A stretch of 43,495 bases of DNA from Bradyrhizobium sp. MOS002 (lineage in GTDB: Bacteria; Pseudomonadota; Alphaproteobacteria; Rhizobiales; Xanthobacteraceae): positions 1 through 43,495 of the forward strand of contig NZ_PYFX01000026.1 of assembly GCF_003020115.1 (NCBI RefSeq), given 5' to 3'. Shown piece after piece: positions 1-8,198 of the stretch. Every line of letters starts with the position of its first letter. The stretch's first letter is position 1. Both the position numbers and the translations under genes were made by a program. The notes beneath the pieces were generated by a model. The model saw nothing but the letters and a program-made list of their open reading frames with translations. It was not told where the DNA came from and did no database searches.

Positions 1-11
1 GTCCATGGCAT
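1..11 (-). CDS. possible start of a divergent gene leaving the window
   Basis: Read on the minus strand, a GGAGG sequence sits five bases before an ATG whose first base is at position 11. This is a good ribosome binding site and would start a gene that runs off the left edge. Only three codons are visible, so no product can be named. All three plus-strand frames are also open here, so the 3' end of a plus-strand gene (for example a frame stopping at 91-93) is an alternative, and it would fit the plus-strand terminator that follows. Confidence 0.25.
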
Positions 12-80
12 GGTGTCCTCCCTCGAATCTTTGCAAATCCGAAGGAATCACAGGCCAGCCAAAGCCGCTCACCCTTTTCC

Positions 81-115
81 GGTCAGGCTCTGAGGGCTCC
101 CATGGGAGCTTGACC
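81..115 (+). promoter_or_regulatory. nested inverted repeats upstream of the LysR gene
   Basis: GGTCAGGCTC (81-90) can pair with GAGCTTGACC (106-115) with one mismatch. Inside them lies a perfect 14-base palindrome, GCTCCCATGGGAGC (96-109). The two pairings share bases and exclude each other. A terminator-like hairpin follows at 125-155. Whether this is a leader, the tail of an upstream transcript or a protein-binding site cannot be decided from the sequence. Confidence 0.3.
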
Positions 116-124
116 AGGCAACTA

Positions 125-155
125 ACGGCGGCTTCACGGCCGCCGTCTTTGTTTT
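125..155 (+). terminator. Rho-independent terminator
   Basis: An 8-bp GC stem, ACGGCGGC/GCCGCCGT, with a 6-base loop is followed by CTTTGTTTT on the plus strand. It lies just before the LysR gene, so it ends either an upstream plus-strand transcript or a short leader RNA. Confidence 0.5.
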
Positions 156-214
156 GGGAGTAATCGATGCTAGAAGCGCCGGGGAAACGCCTTATCCATC
201 TAAGGCATGTATCG

Positions 215-1120
215 ATGTTCGACCTCAATCAGCTCCGCTGTTTCGTCACGGTGGCGGAGGAATTGCATTTCGGCCGCGCCGCCGCACGGCTGAACATGAC
301 CCAGCCGCCGCTGTCGCGGCAGATCCAGGTGCTCGAGCACATCATCGACGCGCCGCTGCTGGAGCGTACCAGCCGCTCCGTGCGCCTGACGCCCGCCGGG
401 CGCAGCTTCCTGCCGGAGGCGCGGCGCATCCTGAAGCTTGCGGAAAGCGCCTCGCAGGTCGCCCGTCGTATCGCGCTCGGCAAGTCCGGCTCGCTGAAGA
501 TCGGCTTCACCGCGGCCGCCGCCTACGGCTTCCTCCCCGAACTCGTCGCCGCCTGCCGCGCCAAGCTGCCCGAGGTGGACTTCTCACTGAAGGAGATGGT
601 GTCGGGCGACCAGTTCGAGGCGCTGACCTCGGGTCAGATCGATGCCGGCCTGCTCAGGCCCCCGATCGCGCGCCCCGAAATCGCCAGCCGCCGCGTCGTC
701 GCCGAGCCCCTGCTCGCCGCGATCCCGAAAAAGCATCCGCTGGCGAATGCCGAGTACATCACGATCAAGGATTTCGACAACCAGCCCTTCGTGATGTATT
801 CGCCCTATGAGAGCCGCTACTTTCACGACGTGCTGGTGGCGCTGTTCACCCGCGCCGACATCCTGCCGCGCTACGTCCAGCACCTGAGCCAGATCCACTC
901 GATACTCGCCATGGTGCGCGCCGGCCTCGGCCTCGCTATCGTGCCGGCGGCAGCGGCGAGCCTGAAGATCGCGGACGTCCGCCTGCGGCCGCTGAAGCTG
1001 CGCACGCGCGTCCCGGTCGAGCTGTTCATGGTCTGGCGCCGCGACGACGAGAACCCGCTGCTGTCGGCGCTCGTCAAAATCGCGAGCGAATTGTCCTCGG
1101 CGGAGGCGATGGAAGATTGA
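215..1120 (+). CDS. LysR-family transcriptional regulator of the aldarate genes
   Basis: This is a 301-residue LysR-type regulator. The N-terminal winged helix-turn-helix (about residues 2-60) carries the family pattern LRCFVTVAEELHFGRAAARL, followed by a periplasmic-binding-protein-like effector domain. It lies 124 bases upstream of kdgD in the same direction, so it probably controls the glucarate/galactarate genes in response to an aldarate or its dehydration product; this is inferred from context. The start at 215 matches the usual distance of the family start to the HTH. An in-frame ATG at 167 has a better Shine-Dalgarno (GGGAG six bases upstream) and would add 16 residues, so either could be used. 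The effector cannot be told from sequence. Confidence 0.9.
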   Translation: MFDLNQLRCFVTVAEELHFGRAAARLNMTQPPLSRQIQVLEHIIDAPLLERTSRSVRLTPAGRSFLPEARRILKLAESASQVARRIALGKSGSLKIGFTAAAAYGFLPELVAACRAKLPEVDFSLKEMVSGDQFEALTSGQIDAGLLRPPIARPEIASRRVVAEPLLAAIPKKHPLANAEYITIKDFDNQPFVMYSPYESRYFHDVLVALFTRADILPRYVQHLSQIHSILAMVRAGLGLAIVPAAAASLKIADVRLRPLKLRTRVPVELFMVWRRDDENPLLSALVKIASELSSAEAMED

Positions 1121-1134
1121 TGCTGATTTCGCAT
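1120..1134 (+). promoter_or_regulatory. candidate LysR-type (T-N11-A) box upstream of kdgD
   Basis: ATGC-N7-GCAT forms a perfect dyad containing the T-N11-A arrangement typical of LysR-family sites. It begins at the last base of the regulator stop codon, about 110 bases before the kdgD ATG. Such short dyads occur by chance, so this is only a candidate operator. Confidence 0.35.
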
Positions 1135-1244
1135 TGGTCGATATAGGCTTTGGCTTGGACCCGCATCGAACGGTCTCCTAAACCACGGCGCATGGACGCG
1201 CAGCCTTTGCGTCCTCCACAACACGAGACCAGGGAGCAGCGCCC

Positions 1245-2189
1245 ATGAGCAAGATGACCCCGCAGGAAATGGCCCAGAAGATCGGATCCGGCCTCCTGTC
1301 CTTCCCCGTCACGCCGTTCAAGGCGGATTACTCCTTCGACGAGGCGACCTATCGCGCCAACATGGACTGGCTGTGCGGCTATGACGTCGCAGGCCTGTTC
1401 GCCGCCGGCGGCACCGGCGAGTTCTTCTCGCTGACGGCGGCCGAGGTTCCGCAGGTCGTCAAGATCGCCGTAGACGAGACCAAGGGCCGGGTGCCCGTGC
1501 TCGCCGGCACCGGCTACGGCACCGCCACCGCGCGCGAGATCGCGATCGGCGCGGAAAAGGCCGGCGCCGACGGCTTGTTGCTGCTGCCGCCCTATCTCAC
1601 CCATGCCGAGCAGGACGGTCTTGCTGCCCATGTGGAAGCGGTCTGCGCCTCCGTCAAGATCGGCGTCATCGTCTACAACCGCGACAACGCCATCCTCCAG
1701 CCCGATACGCTCGCCCGCCTCGCCGAACGCTGCCCGAACCTCGTCGGCTACAAGGACGGCATCGGCGACATCGAGCTGATGACCCGCGTCTACACCAAGC
1801 TCGGCGACCGCCTCACCTATATCGGCGGCCTGCCGACCGCTGAGACGTTTGCGCTGCCCTATCTCGACATGGGCGTGACCACCTACTCCTCGGCGGTATT
1901 CAACTTCGTTCCGGAATTCGCCACCAACTTCTACGCCGCCGTGCGCAAGCGCGACCACGCGACGATCCACGCCGGCCTGAAGGACTTCATCCTGCCGCTG
2001 ATCGCGATCCGCAACCGCAAGAAGGGCTATGCGGTCTCGATCATCAAGGCTGGCATGAAGGTGATCGGCCGCGATTCCGGCCCGGTCCGCCCGCCGCTGA
2101 CCGACCTCACCGAGCAGGAGATCGCGGAAGTCACGGCGCTCGTGAGAAATCTGCCTGCCATCCGATCGTCACAACAGGCTGCAGAATAA
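1245..2189 (+). CDS. kdgD: 5-dehydro-4-deoxyglucarate dehydratase
   Basis: This 314-residue class I aldolase-fold protein belongs to the DapA/NAL family. It dehydrates and decarboxylates 5-keto-4-deoxyglucarate to 2-oxoglutarate semialdehyde. The family GGTGE phosphate/carboxylate loop is at residues 55-59, the conserved tyrosine of VIVYNRD is Y144, and the Schiff-base lysine of NLVGYKDG is K170. Length and motifs match KdgD rather than DapA, and the context settles it: glucarate dehydratase and a semialdehyde dehydrogenase follow directly. GGGAG lies eight bases before the ATG. The gap to gudD is 25 bases, indicating an operon. It is the point where the glucarate and galactarate branches join. 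Confidence 0.93.
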   Translation: MSKMTPQEMAQKIGSGLLSFPVTPFKADYSFDEATYRANMDWLCGYDVAGLFAAGGTGEFFSLTAAEVPQVVKIAVDETKGRVPVLAGTGYGTATAREIAIGAEKAGADGLLLLPPYLTHAEQDGLAAHVEAVCASVKIGVIVYNRDNAILQPDTLARLAERCPNLVGYKDGIGDIELMTRVYTKLGDRLTYIGGLPTAETFALPYLDMGVTTYSSAVFNFVPEFATNFYAAVRKRDHATIHAGLKDFILPLIAIRNRKKGYAVSIIKAGMKVIGRDSGPVRPPLTDLTEQEIAEVTALVRNLPAIRSSQQAAE

Positions 2190-2214
2190 CAAACGACACA
2201 GGGAGGAGCCTGCG

Positions 2215-3558
2215 ATGGCCAAGACCGAGATCACTGGCGCACCGGTCGTCACCGCGATGCAGGTGATCCCGGTCGCAGGCCGTGACAGCATGCTCCTCAA
2301 TTTGAGCGGCGCGCATGCGCCGTTCTTCACCCGCAATATCGTCATCCTTACCGACAATGCCGGTCACACCGGCGTCGGCGAGGTGCCGGGTGGGCAGAAG
2401 ATCTGGCAGACGCTGCAGGACGCCCGTGATCTCGTGATCGGCAAGACCGTCGGTGCGATGAACAACATCCTCGCCGATATCAGGACCGCCTTCGCCGATC
2501 GCGATGCCGGCGGCCGCGGCAAGCAGACTTTCGATCTCCGCGTCATGATCCACGCCGTCACGGCCGTGGAGTCGGCGCTGCTCGATCTGCTCGGTCAACA
2601 TCTCAATCTGCCCGTCGCAGCCCTGCTTGGCGAGGGCCAGCAGCGCAACAGTGTCGAGACCCTCGGCTATCTCTTCTTCGTGGGCGACCGGCGCAAAAGC
2701 AAGCTCGACTATGTCAGCGGCGAGAGCGGCAAGCCCGAGTGGTTCAACCTCCGCCATCAGGAGGCGATGACGCCGCAGACCGTGGTGCGGCTCGCGGAAG
2801 CCACCCACGACCATTACGGCTTCGCCGATTTCAAGCTGAAGGGCGGCGTGCTGCGCGGCGAGCAGGAGATCGAGGCCGTCACCGCGATCGCCAGGCGCTT
2901 TCCGAATGCGCGCGTGACCCTGGACCCGAACGGCGCATGGTCGCTCGACGAGGCCGTCAGCCTCTGCAAGGACATGCACGGCATCCTCGCCTATGCCGAG
3001 GACCCCTGCGGCGCCGAAGACGGCTTCTCCGGCCGTGAGATCATGGCGGAGTTCCGCCGCGCCACGGGGCTACCGACCGCGACCAACATGATCGCGACCG
3101 ATTGGCGGCAATTGTCCCATGCGCTGCGCCTCGGCGCGGTGGACATTCCGCTGGCCGATCCCCATTTCTGGACCATGCAAGGCTCGGTGCGCGTGGCTAA
3201 GACCTGCCGCGACAACGGCCTGACCTGGGGTTCGCACTCCAACAACCATTTCGACATCTCGCTTGCCATGTTCACCCATGTCGGCGCCGCCGCCCCCGGC
3301 AAGGTCACCGCGATCGACACGCACTGGATCTGGCAGGACGGCCAGGCCCTGACCAAGGAGCCGCTCCAGATCAAGGCCGGCAAGATCGCCGTGCCCGATA
3401 GGCCGGGCCTGGGTATCGAAATCGACAGGGCCGCCATCGACGCCGCGCATGACCTTTACAAGCAGCATGGACTCGGCGCCCGCGATGACGCTATTGCCAT
3501 GCAGGACCTGATCCCCGGCTGGACCTTCGACGACAAGCGTCCCTGCCTGGTTCGTTAA
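2215..3558 (+). CDS. gudD: glucarate dehydratase
   Basis: This 447-residue enolase-superfamily enzyme dehydrates D-glucarate (and probably L-idarate) to 5-keto-4-deoxyglucarate. The catalytic set can be placed by offset (+2) from the E. coli enzyme: KxK at K207/K209, metal ligands D237, E268 and N291, and the D315/H341 base dyad in HSNNHFD. The Shine-Dalgarno GGGAGGAG is strong. It sits between kdgD and the aldehyde dehydrogenase with short gaps (25 and 17 bases), so the three are very likely cotranscribed. All expected active-site residues are present, so a functional enzyme is expected. Confidence 0.95.
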   Translation: MAKTEITGAPVVTAMQVIPVAGRDSMLLNLSGAHAPFFTRNIVILTDNAGHTGVGEVPGGQKIWQTLQDARDLVIGKTVGAMNNILADIRTAFADRDAGGRGKQTFDLRVMIHAVTAVESALLDLLGQHLNLPVAALLGEGQQRNSVETLGYLFFVGDRRKSKLDYVSGESGKPEWFNLRHQEAMTPQTVVRLAEATHDHYGFADFKLKGGVLRGEQEIEAVTAIARRFPNARVTLDPNGAWSLDEAVSLCKDMHGILAYAEDPCGAEDGFSGREIMAEFRRATGLPTATNMIATDWRQLSHALRLGAVDIPLADPHFWTMQGSVRVAKTCRDNGLTWGSHSNNHFDISLAMFTHVGAAAPGKVTAIDTHWIWQDGQALTKEPLQIKAGKIAVPDRPGLGIEIDRAAIDAAHDLYKQHGLGARDDAIAMQDLIPGWTFDDKRPCLVR

Positions 3559-3575
3559 AAACTCTGGAGGAAGCT

Positions 3576-5024
3576 ATGACTGCGATCCTGAAGAACTTCA
3601 TCGGCGGCGAATGGGTCGATGGCTCCGCCGTCACCAAGAACATCAACCCCTCCAACACCAACGACGTCGTCGGCGAATACGCCAAGGCCGACAAGGCGCA
3701 GACCGAGAAGGCCATCGCAGCCGCCAAGGCCGCCTTCCCCGCCTGGGCGCAGTCGACGCCGCAGGTGCGCTATGACGCACTGAACAAAATCTCTCTCGAA
3801 ATCATCGCCCGCAAGGAAGAGCTCGGCCGCCTGCTCGCTCGCGAGGAAGGCAAGACGCTGCCCGAGGGTATCGGCGAGGTCGCCCGTGCCGGCCAGATTT
3901 TTGCGTTCTTCGCCGGCGAAGCGCTGCGCCTGATCGGCGAGAAGGGCGCCTCGGTGCGTCCCGGTCTCGACGTCGAGCTCACCCGCGAGCCGGTCGGCAT
4001 CATCGGCATGATCACGCCCTGGAATTTCCCGATCGCGATCCCCGCCTGGAAGATCGCCCCGGCGCTCTGCTATGGCAACACCGTGGTGTTCAAGCCGGCC
4101 GAGCTGGTGCCGGGCTCGGCGCATGCGCTGTCCGAGATCATCACCCGTTCCGGCATTCCCGCCGGCGTGTTCAACCTCGTGGTCGGCTCCGGCTCGGTGG
4201 TCGGCCAGACGCTGCTCGAGCACCCCGACGTCGCCGCGATCTCCTTCACCGGTTCGGTGCAGACGGGTCGCAAGATCGCACAGGCCTGCGTGCTGTCGAA
4301 CCCGATGAAGAAGTTCCAGCTCGAGATGGGCGGCAAGAACCCGCTGGTCGTGCTCGACGACGCCGACCTCAAGAACGCCGTCGAAGTCGCCGTCAACGGC
4401 GCCTATTTCTCGACCGGCCAGCGCTGCACCGCCTCGTCCCGCCTGATCGTCACCGAAGGCATCCATGACCGCTTCGTCGCGGCAATGGCCGAGCGCCTGA
4501 AAGGCCTGACGGTGGACGACGCGCTCAAGGCCGGCGTGCATATCGGCCCGGTCGTCGACCAGAGCCAGCTCGACCAGGACCTGCGCTACATCAAGATCGG
4601 CCAGGACGAAGGTGCCAAGCTCGCCTTCGGCGGCGAGCTGCTCAAGCGCGAAACGCCCGGCCACTATCTCCAGCCGGCGCTGTTCACCGAAGCCAACAAC
4701 AACATGCGGATCGCGCGCGAAGAAATCTTCGGCCCGGTGGCAACCGTCATTCGCGCAAAGAACTACGAGGAGGCGCTGGCGATCTCCAACGACACCGAGT
4801 TCGGCCTTGCTTCCGGCATCTGCACCACGAGCCTGAAATACGCCTCGCACTACAAGCGCAACAGCGAGTCCGGCATGGTTATGGTCAATCTGCCGACCGC
4901 CGGCGTCGACTATCACGTGCCGTTCGGCGGCCGGAAGGGTTCGAGCTACGGCGCCCGCGAGCAGGGCTCCTATGCCCGCGAGTTCTATACGACGGTGAAG
5001 ACCGCCTATACCTATCCCGGTTGA
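3576..5024 (+). CDS. NAD(P)-dependent aldehyde dehydrogenase, probably 2-oxoglutarate semialdehyde dehydrogenase
   Basis: This 482-residue ALDH-superfamily protein has all key parts: the oxyanion asparagine region TPWNFP near residue 150, the general-base glutamate E250 in LEMGGKNP, and the nucleophile C284 in GQRCTASS. In this operon its expected substrate is the 2-oxoglutarate semialdehyde made by KdgD, giving 2-oxoglutarate for the TCA cycle. The family also contains succinate-semialdehyde dehydrogenases, so substrate assignment is by context. GGAGG sits seven bases before the start. A long palindromic repeat follows the stop codon and separates it from the galactarate dehydratase gene. 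Confidence 0.9.
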   Translation: MTAILKNFIGGEWVDGSAVTKNINPSNTNDVVGEYAKADKAQTEKAIAAAKAAFPAWAQSTPQVRYDALNKISLEIIARKEELGRLLAREEGKTLPEGIGEVARAGQIFAFFAGEALRLIGEKGASVRPGLDVELTREPVGIIGMITPWNFPIAIPAWKIAPALCYGNTVVFKPAELVPGSAHALSEIITRSGIPAGVFNLVVGSGSVVGQTLLEHPDVAAISFTGSVQTGRKIAQACVLSNPMKKFQLEMGGKNPLVVLDDADLKNAVEVAVNGAYFSTGQRCTASSRLIVTEGIHDRFVAAMAERLKGLTVDDALKAGVHIGPVVDQSQLDQDLRYIKIGQDEGAKLAFGGELLKRETPGHYLQPALFTEANNNMRIAREEIFGPVATVIRAKNYEEALAISNDTEFGLASGICTTSLKYASHYKRNSESGMVMVNLPTAGVDYHVPFGGRKGSSYGAREQGSYAREFYTTVKTAYTYPG

Positions 5025-5039
5025 TGGATCGTAGGTGAC

Positions 5040-5126
5040 GTAGGGTGGGTTAGCGCAGCGTAACCCACCTCTTCTGGTTCGACGGATGCAGACGGTGGTG
5101 GGTTACGCTGCGCTAGCCCGCCCTAC
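5040..5126. repeat. intergenic palindromic repeat, family A
   Basis: Two 30-base arms (5040-5069 and 5097-5126) are inverted copies with two differences, both compatible with G-U pairing in RNA. Each arm is itself a short imperfect palindrome around TTAGCGCAGCGTAA. The loop is 27 bases. It lies between the aldehyde dehydrogenase and galactarate dehydratase genes and could form a large RNA hairpin within the transcript. Such elements are typical of Bradyrhizobium intergenic DNA. Confidence 0.8.
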
Positions 5127-5142
5127 ACTTCGGAGTCCCTCC

Positions 5143-6684
5143 ATGGACCAGTCAGTCGCGGCGAAAGAGCAGCCCCGCTACATCAAGCTCAACGAGCGTG
5201 ACAACGTCGCGATCGTTGTCAATGATTTCGGGCTTCCCGCCGGCTCCCGCTTCGCCAGCGGGCTGACGCTGCGCGCCTTCGTGCCGCAAGGCCACAAGAC
5301 GGCGCTGGTCGATATCCCGCAGGACGCCCCGATCATCCGCTACGGCGAGGTGATCGGCCATGCGCTCGCGCCGATCCTGGCCGGCGAATGGGTGGACGAA
5401 GCCCGCATCCGCATGCCCGAGGCCCCTGCCCTCGACAAGCTGGAAATCTCCACCGCCGTTCCCGCTCCCCTTCCACCGCTGGAAGATTTCACGTTCGAAG
5501 GTTTTCGCAATTCCGACGGCTCGGTCGGCACCAAGAACATCCTCGGCATCTCCTCCTCCGTGCAATGCGTCAAGGGCACGATGGAATATGCGGTGAAGCG
5601 CATCCGCGCCGAGCTGCTGCCGAAATATCCGAATGTCGACGACGTCGTGCCGCTGACGCATGCCTATGGCTGTGGCGTCGCCATCAACGCGCCTGATGCC
5701 GTGATTCCGATCCGCACGCTGCAAAACATCGCGCAGAACCCGAATTTCGGCGGCGAGATCCTGGTCATCAGCCTCGGCTGCGAGAAGCTAGCGCCCGAGC
5801 GTCTGGTGCCGGAAGGCGTCAGCAATGCCATCGTGCGCATGCAGGACGAAGCCTTCGACGGCTTTGGCGCCATCGTCGAGGCGATCATGACCCAGGCCGA
5901 GGCCCGCCTGAAAATCCTCAACAAGCGCACCCGCGAGACCTGCCCGGCCGCCGATCTCGTCATCGGCCTGCAATGCGGCGGCAGCGACGCCTTCTCCGGC
6001 GTGACCGCGAACCCCGCCGTCGGCTTCGCCGCCGACCTGCTGGTGCGCGCCGGCGCCACCGTGATGTTCTCGGAAGTCACCGAAGTGCGCGACGCGATCC
6101 AGCTCCTCACCCGACGCGCCATCAACGAGGACGTCGGCCGCGCCCTGGTCCGCGAGATGGCCTGGTACGATTCCTATCTGGCCCGCGGCGGCGCCGACCG
6201 CAGCGCCAACACCACCCCGGGCAACAAGAAGGGCGGCTTGGCGAATATCGTCGAGAAGTCGCTCGGGTCGATCGTCAAGTCGGGATCAAGCGCAATCACC
6301 GGCGTGCTCTCGCCCGGTGAGAAGGCAACGCAGAAGGGCATGCTGTTTGCGGCAACGCCGGCGTCCGACTTCATCTGCGGCACGCTCCAGCTCGCCTCCG
6401 GCATGACGCTGCAGGTGTTCACCACCGGCCGCGGCACGCCCTACGGCCTTGCGGCTGCGCCCGTGATCAAGGTCGCGACCCGGACCGAGCTGGCGCGACG
6501 CTGGAAGGACCTGATCGATTTCGATGCGGGAGGCATCGCGACCGGCGAGAAGACGATCGAGGAAACCGGCTGGGACCTGTTCCGCCTGATCCTCGACGTC
6601 GCGAGCGGCCGCACCAAGCCGTGGTCGGATCGCTGGGGCATCCACAACGATCTGACGCTGTTCAATCCGGCGCCGGTGACGTGA
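5143..6684 (+). CDS. garD: galactarate dehydratase (UxaA/GarD family)
   Basis: This 513-residue UxaA-family protein has the N-terminal SAF-like domain (about residues 1-90, beginning MDQSVAAKEQPRYIKLNERD) and the large C-terminal dehydratase domain with CGVAINAP, GCEKLAPERLV and LQCGGSDAFSG motifs. It would dehydrate galactarate to 5-keto-4-deoxyglucarate, feeding the same KdgD step as GudD. Altronate dehydratase is the closest alternative activity, but the aldarate neighbours favour galactarate. The start at 5143 is preferred over an in-frame ATG at 5086, because the latter lies inside the palindromic repeat and adds residues encoded by it. GGAG lies eight bases upstream of 5143. Confidence 0.88.
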   Translation: MDQSVAAKEQPRYIKLNERDNVAIVVNDFGLPAGSRFASGLTLRAFVPQGHKTALVDIPQDAPIIRYGEVIGHALAPILAGEWVDEARIRMPEAPALDKLEISTAVPAPLPPLEDFTFEGFRNSDGSVGTKNILGISSSVQCVKGTMEYAVKRIRAELLPKYPNVDDVVPLTHAYGCGVAINAPDAVIPIRTLQNIAQNPNFGGEILVISLGCEKLAPERLVPEGVSNAIVRMQDEAFDGFGAIVEAIMTQAEARLKILNKRTRETCPAADLVIGLQCGGSDAFSGVTANPAVGFAADLLVRAGATVMFSEVTEVRDAIQLLTRRAINEDVGRALVREMAWYDSYLARGGADRSANTTPGNKKGGLANIVEKSLGSIVKSGSSAITGVLSPGEKATQKGMLFAATPASDFICGTLQLASGMTLQVFTTGRGTPYGLAAAPVIKVATRTELARRWKDLIDFDAGGIATGEKTIEETGWDLFRLILDVASGRTKPWSDRWGIHNDLTLFNPAPVT

Positions 6685-6789
6685 GCGCTGCGCGCGGACA
6701 CTGCCGCGCCCGCGCAAATGTCGGTGCTGTCGCCACGCGTGAAGCGGCTTGCGAGCGTGAGCGCGAAGAACGAGGCGCGCTAAGCCTCC

Positions 6790-6830
6790 ACGCCATTCCG
6801 GGTTCGACGCGACGCATCGCCCGGGATGAC
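6790..6830. repeat. degenerate palindromic remnant
   Basis: CGCCATTCCGGG and CCCGGGATGACGC form an imperfect inverted pair of the kind seen in worn copies of intergenic palindromes. It lies between the convergent garD gene and a small exported-protein gene. Evidence is weak. Confidence 0.3.
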
Positions 6831-6838
6831 GCTTCGCT

Positions 6839-7195
6839 CTACGTCATGCTGCCCGGCATGAAGCAGCGCACGCGCGGATGGCCGTCGATATAGTGCTTCC
6901 ACACCATGGTGCGGCCGATCTTGTTCGGCTCGGTGATGACGGCGCCGTCGGGCACGACCACCCACTCGCCGTCGAGATGCACGCGATAACGGCCCTTGTC
7001 GGATTCCCAGTCGACATCGGCGACCACATAGCCGTCGGCATCCGAGCAGCACTGGCCGTATTCGCTGTGCAGGCTCTCGAACCAGGGTTTTAACGGCGAG
7101 TTGGCGTAGCGCCCGTCGTCGCGTGCCAGCGTCGGGGCCGTCAGCAGCACCGCCAGGACCAGCAGCATGGCGGCACACGATATTGCACGTCTCAT
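6839..7195 (-). CDS. small exported protein of unknown function
   Basis: The 118-residue product begins MRRAISCAAMLLVLAVLL, a clear signal peptide ending near PTLARDD. The mature part (about 95 residues) has the pattern QCCSDADGYVVADVDWESD and a C-terminal RVRCFMPG, giving three cysteines. The middle, DGEWVVVPDGAVI, suggests a small beta-rich domain. I do not recognise a characterised family. The start at 7195 is chosen because the signal peptide begins there; an upstream start at 7219 adds eight residues. It is convergent with garD and stands alone. Confidence 0.75.
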   Translation of the reverse strand: MRRAISCAAMLLVLAVLLTAPTLARDDGRYANSPLKPWFESLHSEYGQCCSDADGYVVADVDWESDKGRYRVHLDGEWVVVPDGAVITEPNKIGRTMVWKHYIDGHPRVRCFMPGSMT

Positions 7196-7479
7196 GTCGT
7201 CTCCGCGGATCAAAATCACCGCCGCGGGGCGATAGGTGCCGTCCGCCTTCCGCGACTCGGCGAAGGCGTCAAGGACGGCGACTCATTCCCCCAACAGCTT
7301 TGCGGATAGCTATGCAAATCCGGCGCCACCGCGCATTCCGGGGAACTACTGGCGGGCCGCGGCTTTCGACCGGCTGCCCGCAAACGAGCTGCACTTTGCG
7401 CGGGAGAATCCGAAGAAGCCGCGGCGTACTGAAGTCCCCGCCTTCGCGGGGAATGACACTGGAGCTAAGCGGGAACGCG
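7196..7479. other. gap with a hairpin, no gene seen
   Basis: No convincing gene lies here. A perfect 7-bp hairpin, TCCCCGC-CTTC-GCGGGGA, at 7435-7452 followed by AATGAC looks like a remnant of a common intergenic repeat. It lies just beyond the 3' end of the downstream DUF2147 gene and may help stabilise that transcript. A frame open from 7236 has no family resemblance. Confidence 0.4.
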
Positions 7480-8082
7480 CTACTGCTTCGGCGCCGGCGC
7501 CATCATCGCGCCGCCCTTCTTCGCCGGTGCCGCAGGCACCGGCTTGGTCGCGGCGGTCGCTTGCGCCGGGAGATATTTCGCGACAATGGCGGGATCGACC
7601 TGCGCGATGTTGGCGTCGGGAAGACGCGTCCAGGTCTCGTCCTTGCCGAACAGGGAAATGCCGAGGAAGCCGCGCATCGTCAGCGTCTGCCCATCCGGAC
7701 TGACCGTCATCTTGGCCTTCCAGATGTTGCCGTCGCGCGGATTGACCACGTTGCCGCCGTCATACTTCAAGCCGTCGCGCTTCATGTCGCGGATGAAGGA
7801 GAGCCCGAGCACCGGCGCGTTCTTGCGATCGTCCGCGCATTTCGCGCAGATCTCGTTCGGGTCGTCGCCAGGACGCGGAAAGGTTTTCGCGATGACGCCT
7901 TCGAAGATGCCGTTATGGTCGATGAAGAGGAACCATCCCACCGTCTTGCCGTCTTCGACCTTCTGCCACAGGCCCGCGGCGGTCGGCTGCTGCACTTGCG
8001 CCACAACCGGGCTCACCGCACCGAGCGCCATCGCGAGCGCGAGGAGCGAGAACAGCCGAAAGTTGGAAAAGAGAGTCCGCAT
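7480..8082 (-). CDS. exported DUF2147 family protein
   Basis: The product (about 200 residues) has an N-terminal signal sequence (MRTLFSNFRLFSLLALAMAL...) and then the DUF2147 pattern: AAGLWQKVEDGKTVGWFLF, an ICAKCADDRKN segment and GNIWKAKMTVSPDGQTLTMRG. DUF2147 proteins are small periplasmic or outer-surface proteins of unknown role. The C-terminus is a low-complexity Ala/Pro/Lys tail ending with PAPKQ. The start at 8082 is preferred because AAGG lies eight bases upstream; in-frame ATG (8088) and GTG (8091) codons are alternatives. Two cysteines in CxxC spacing (ICAKC) are notable. It is monocistronic by appearance. Confidence 0.85.
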   Translation of the reverse strand: MRTLFSNFRLFSLLALAMALGAVSPVVAQVQQPTAAGLWQKVEDGKTVGWFLFIDHNGIFEGVIAKTFPRPGDDPNEICAKCADDRKNAPVLGLSFIRDMKRDGLKYDGGNVVNPRDGNIWKAKMTVSPDGQTLTMRGFLGISLFGKDETWTRLPDANIAQVDPAIVAKYLPAQATAATKPVPAAPAKKGGAMMAPAPKQ

Positions 8083-8179
8083 TATCATCACCTTGCTGAG
8101 CTAATCGCCTTGCTAAGCCGCCTACCGCAATGGCCGCAGACTACGGCGATTTCGCGAACTGTTCCAGCACCAGAAACAT

Positions 8180-8196
8180 GGGGCATCGCCCGCCCC
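8180..8196 (-). terminator. weak hairpin after the ferredoxin-NADP reductase gene
   Basis: On the minus strand GGGGC pairs with GCCCC across a 7-base loop three bases after the stop codon, followed by ATGTTTCTGG. The stem is short and the T-run poor, so it is only a possible terminator. Confidence 0.3.
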
Positions 8197-8198
8197 AA

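Noticed and set aside
1074..1970. Long minus-strand frame over the LysR/kdgD junction
   Set aside because: It lies antisense to a clear kdgD and has the Asp/Gly/Val/Arg-rich composition typical of shadow frames; no domain.
5086..5142. Extended start for galactarate dehydratase
   Set aside because: The extra residues are encoded by the arm of an intergenic palindrome; the ATG at 5143 has its own ribosome binding site and fits the family N-terminus.
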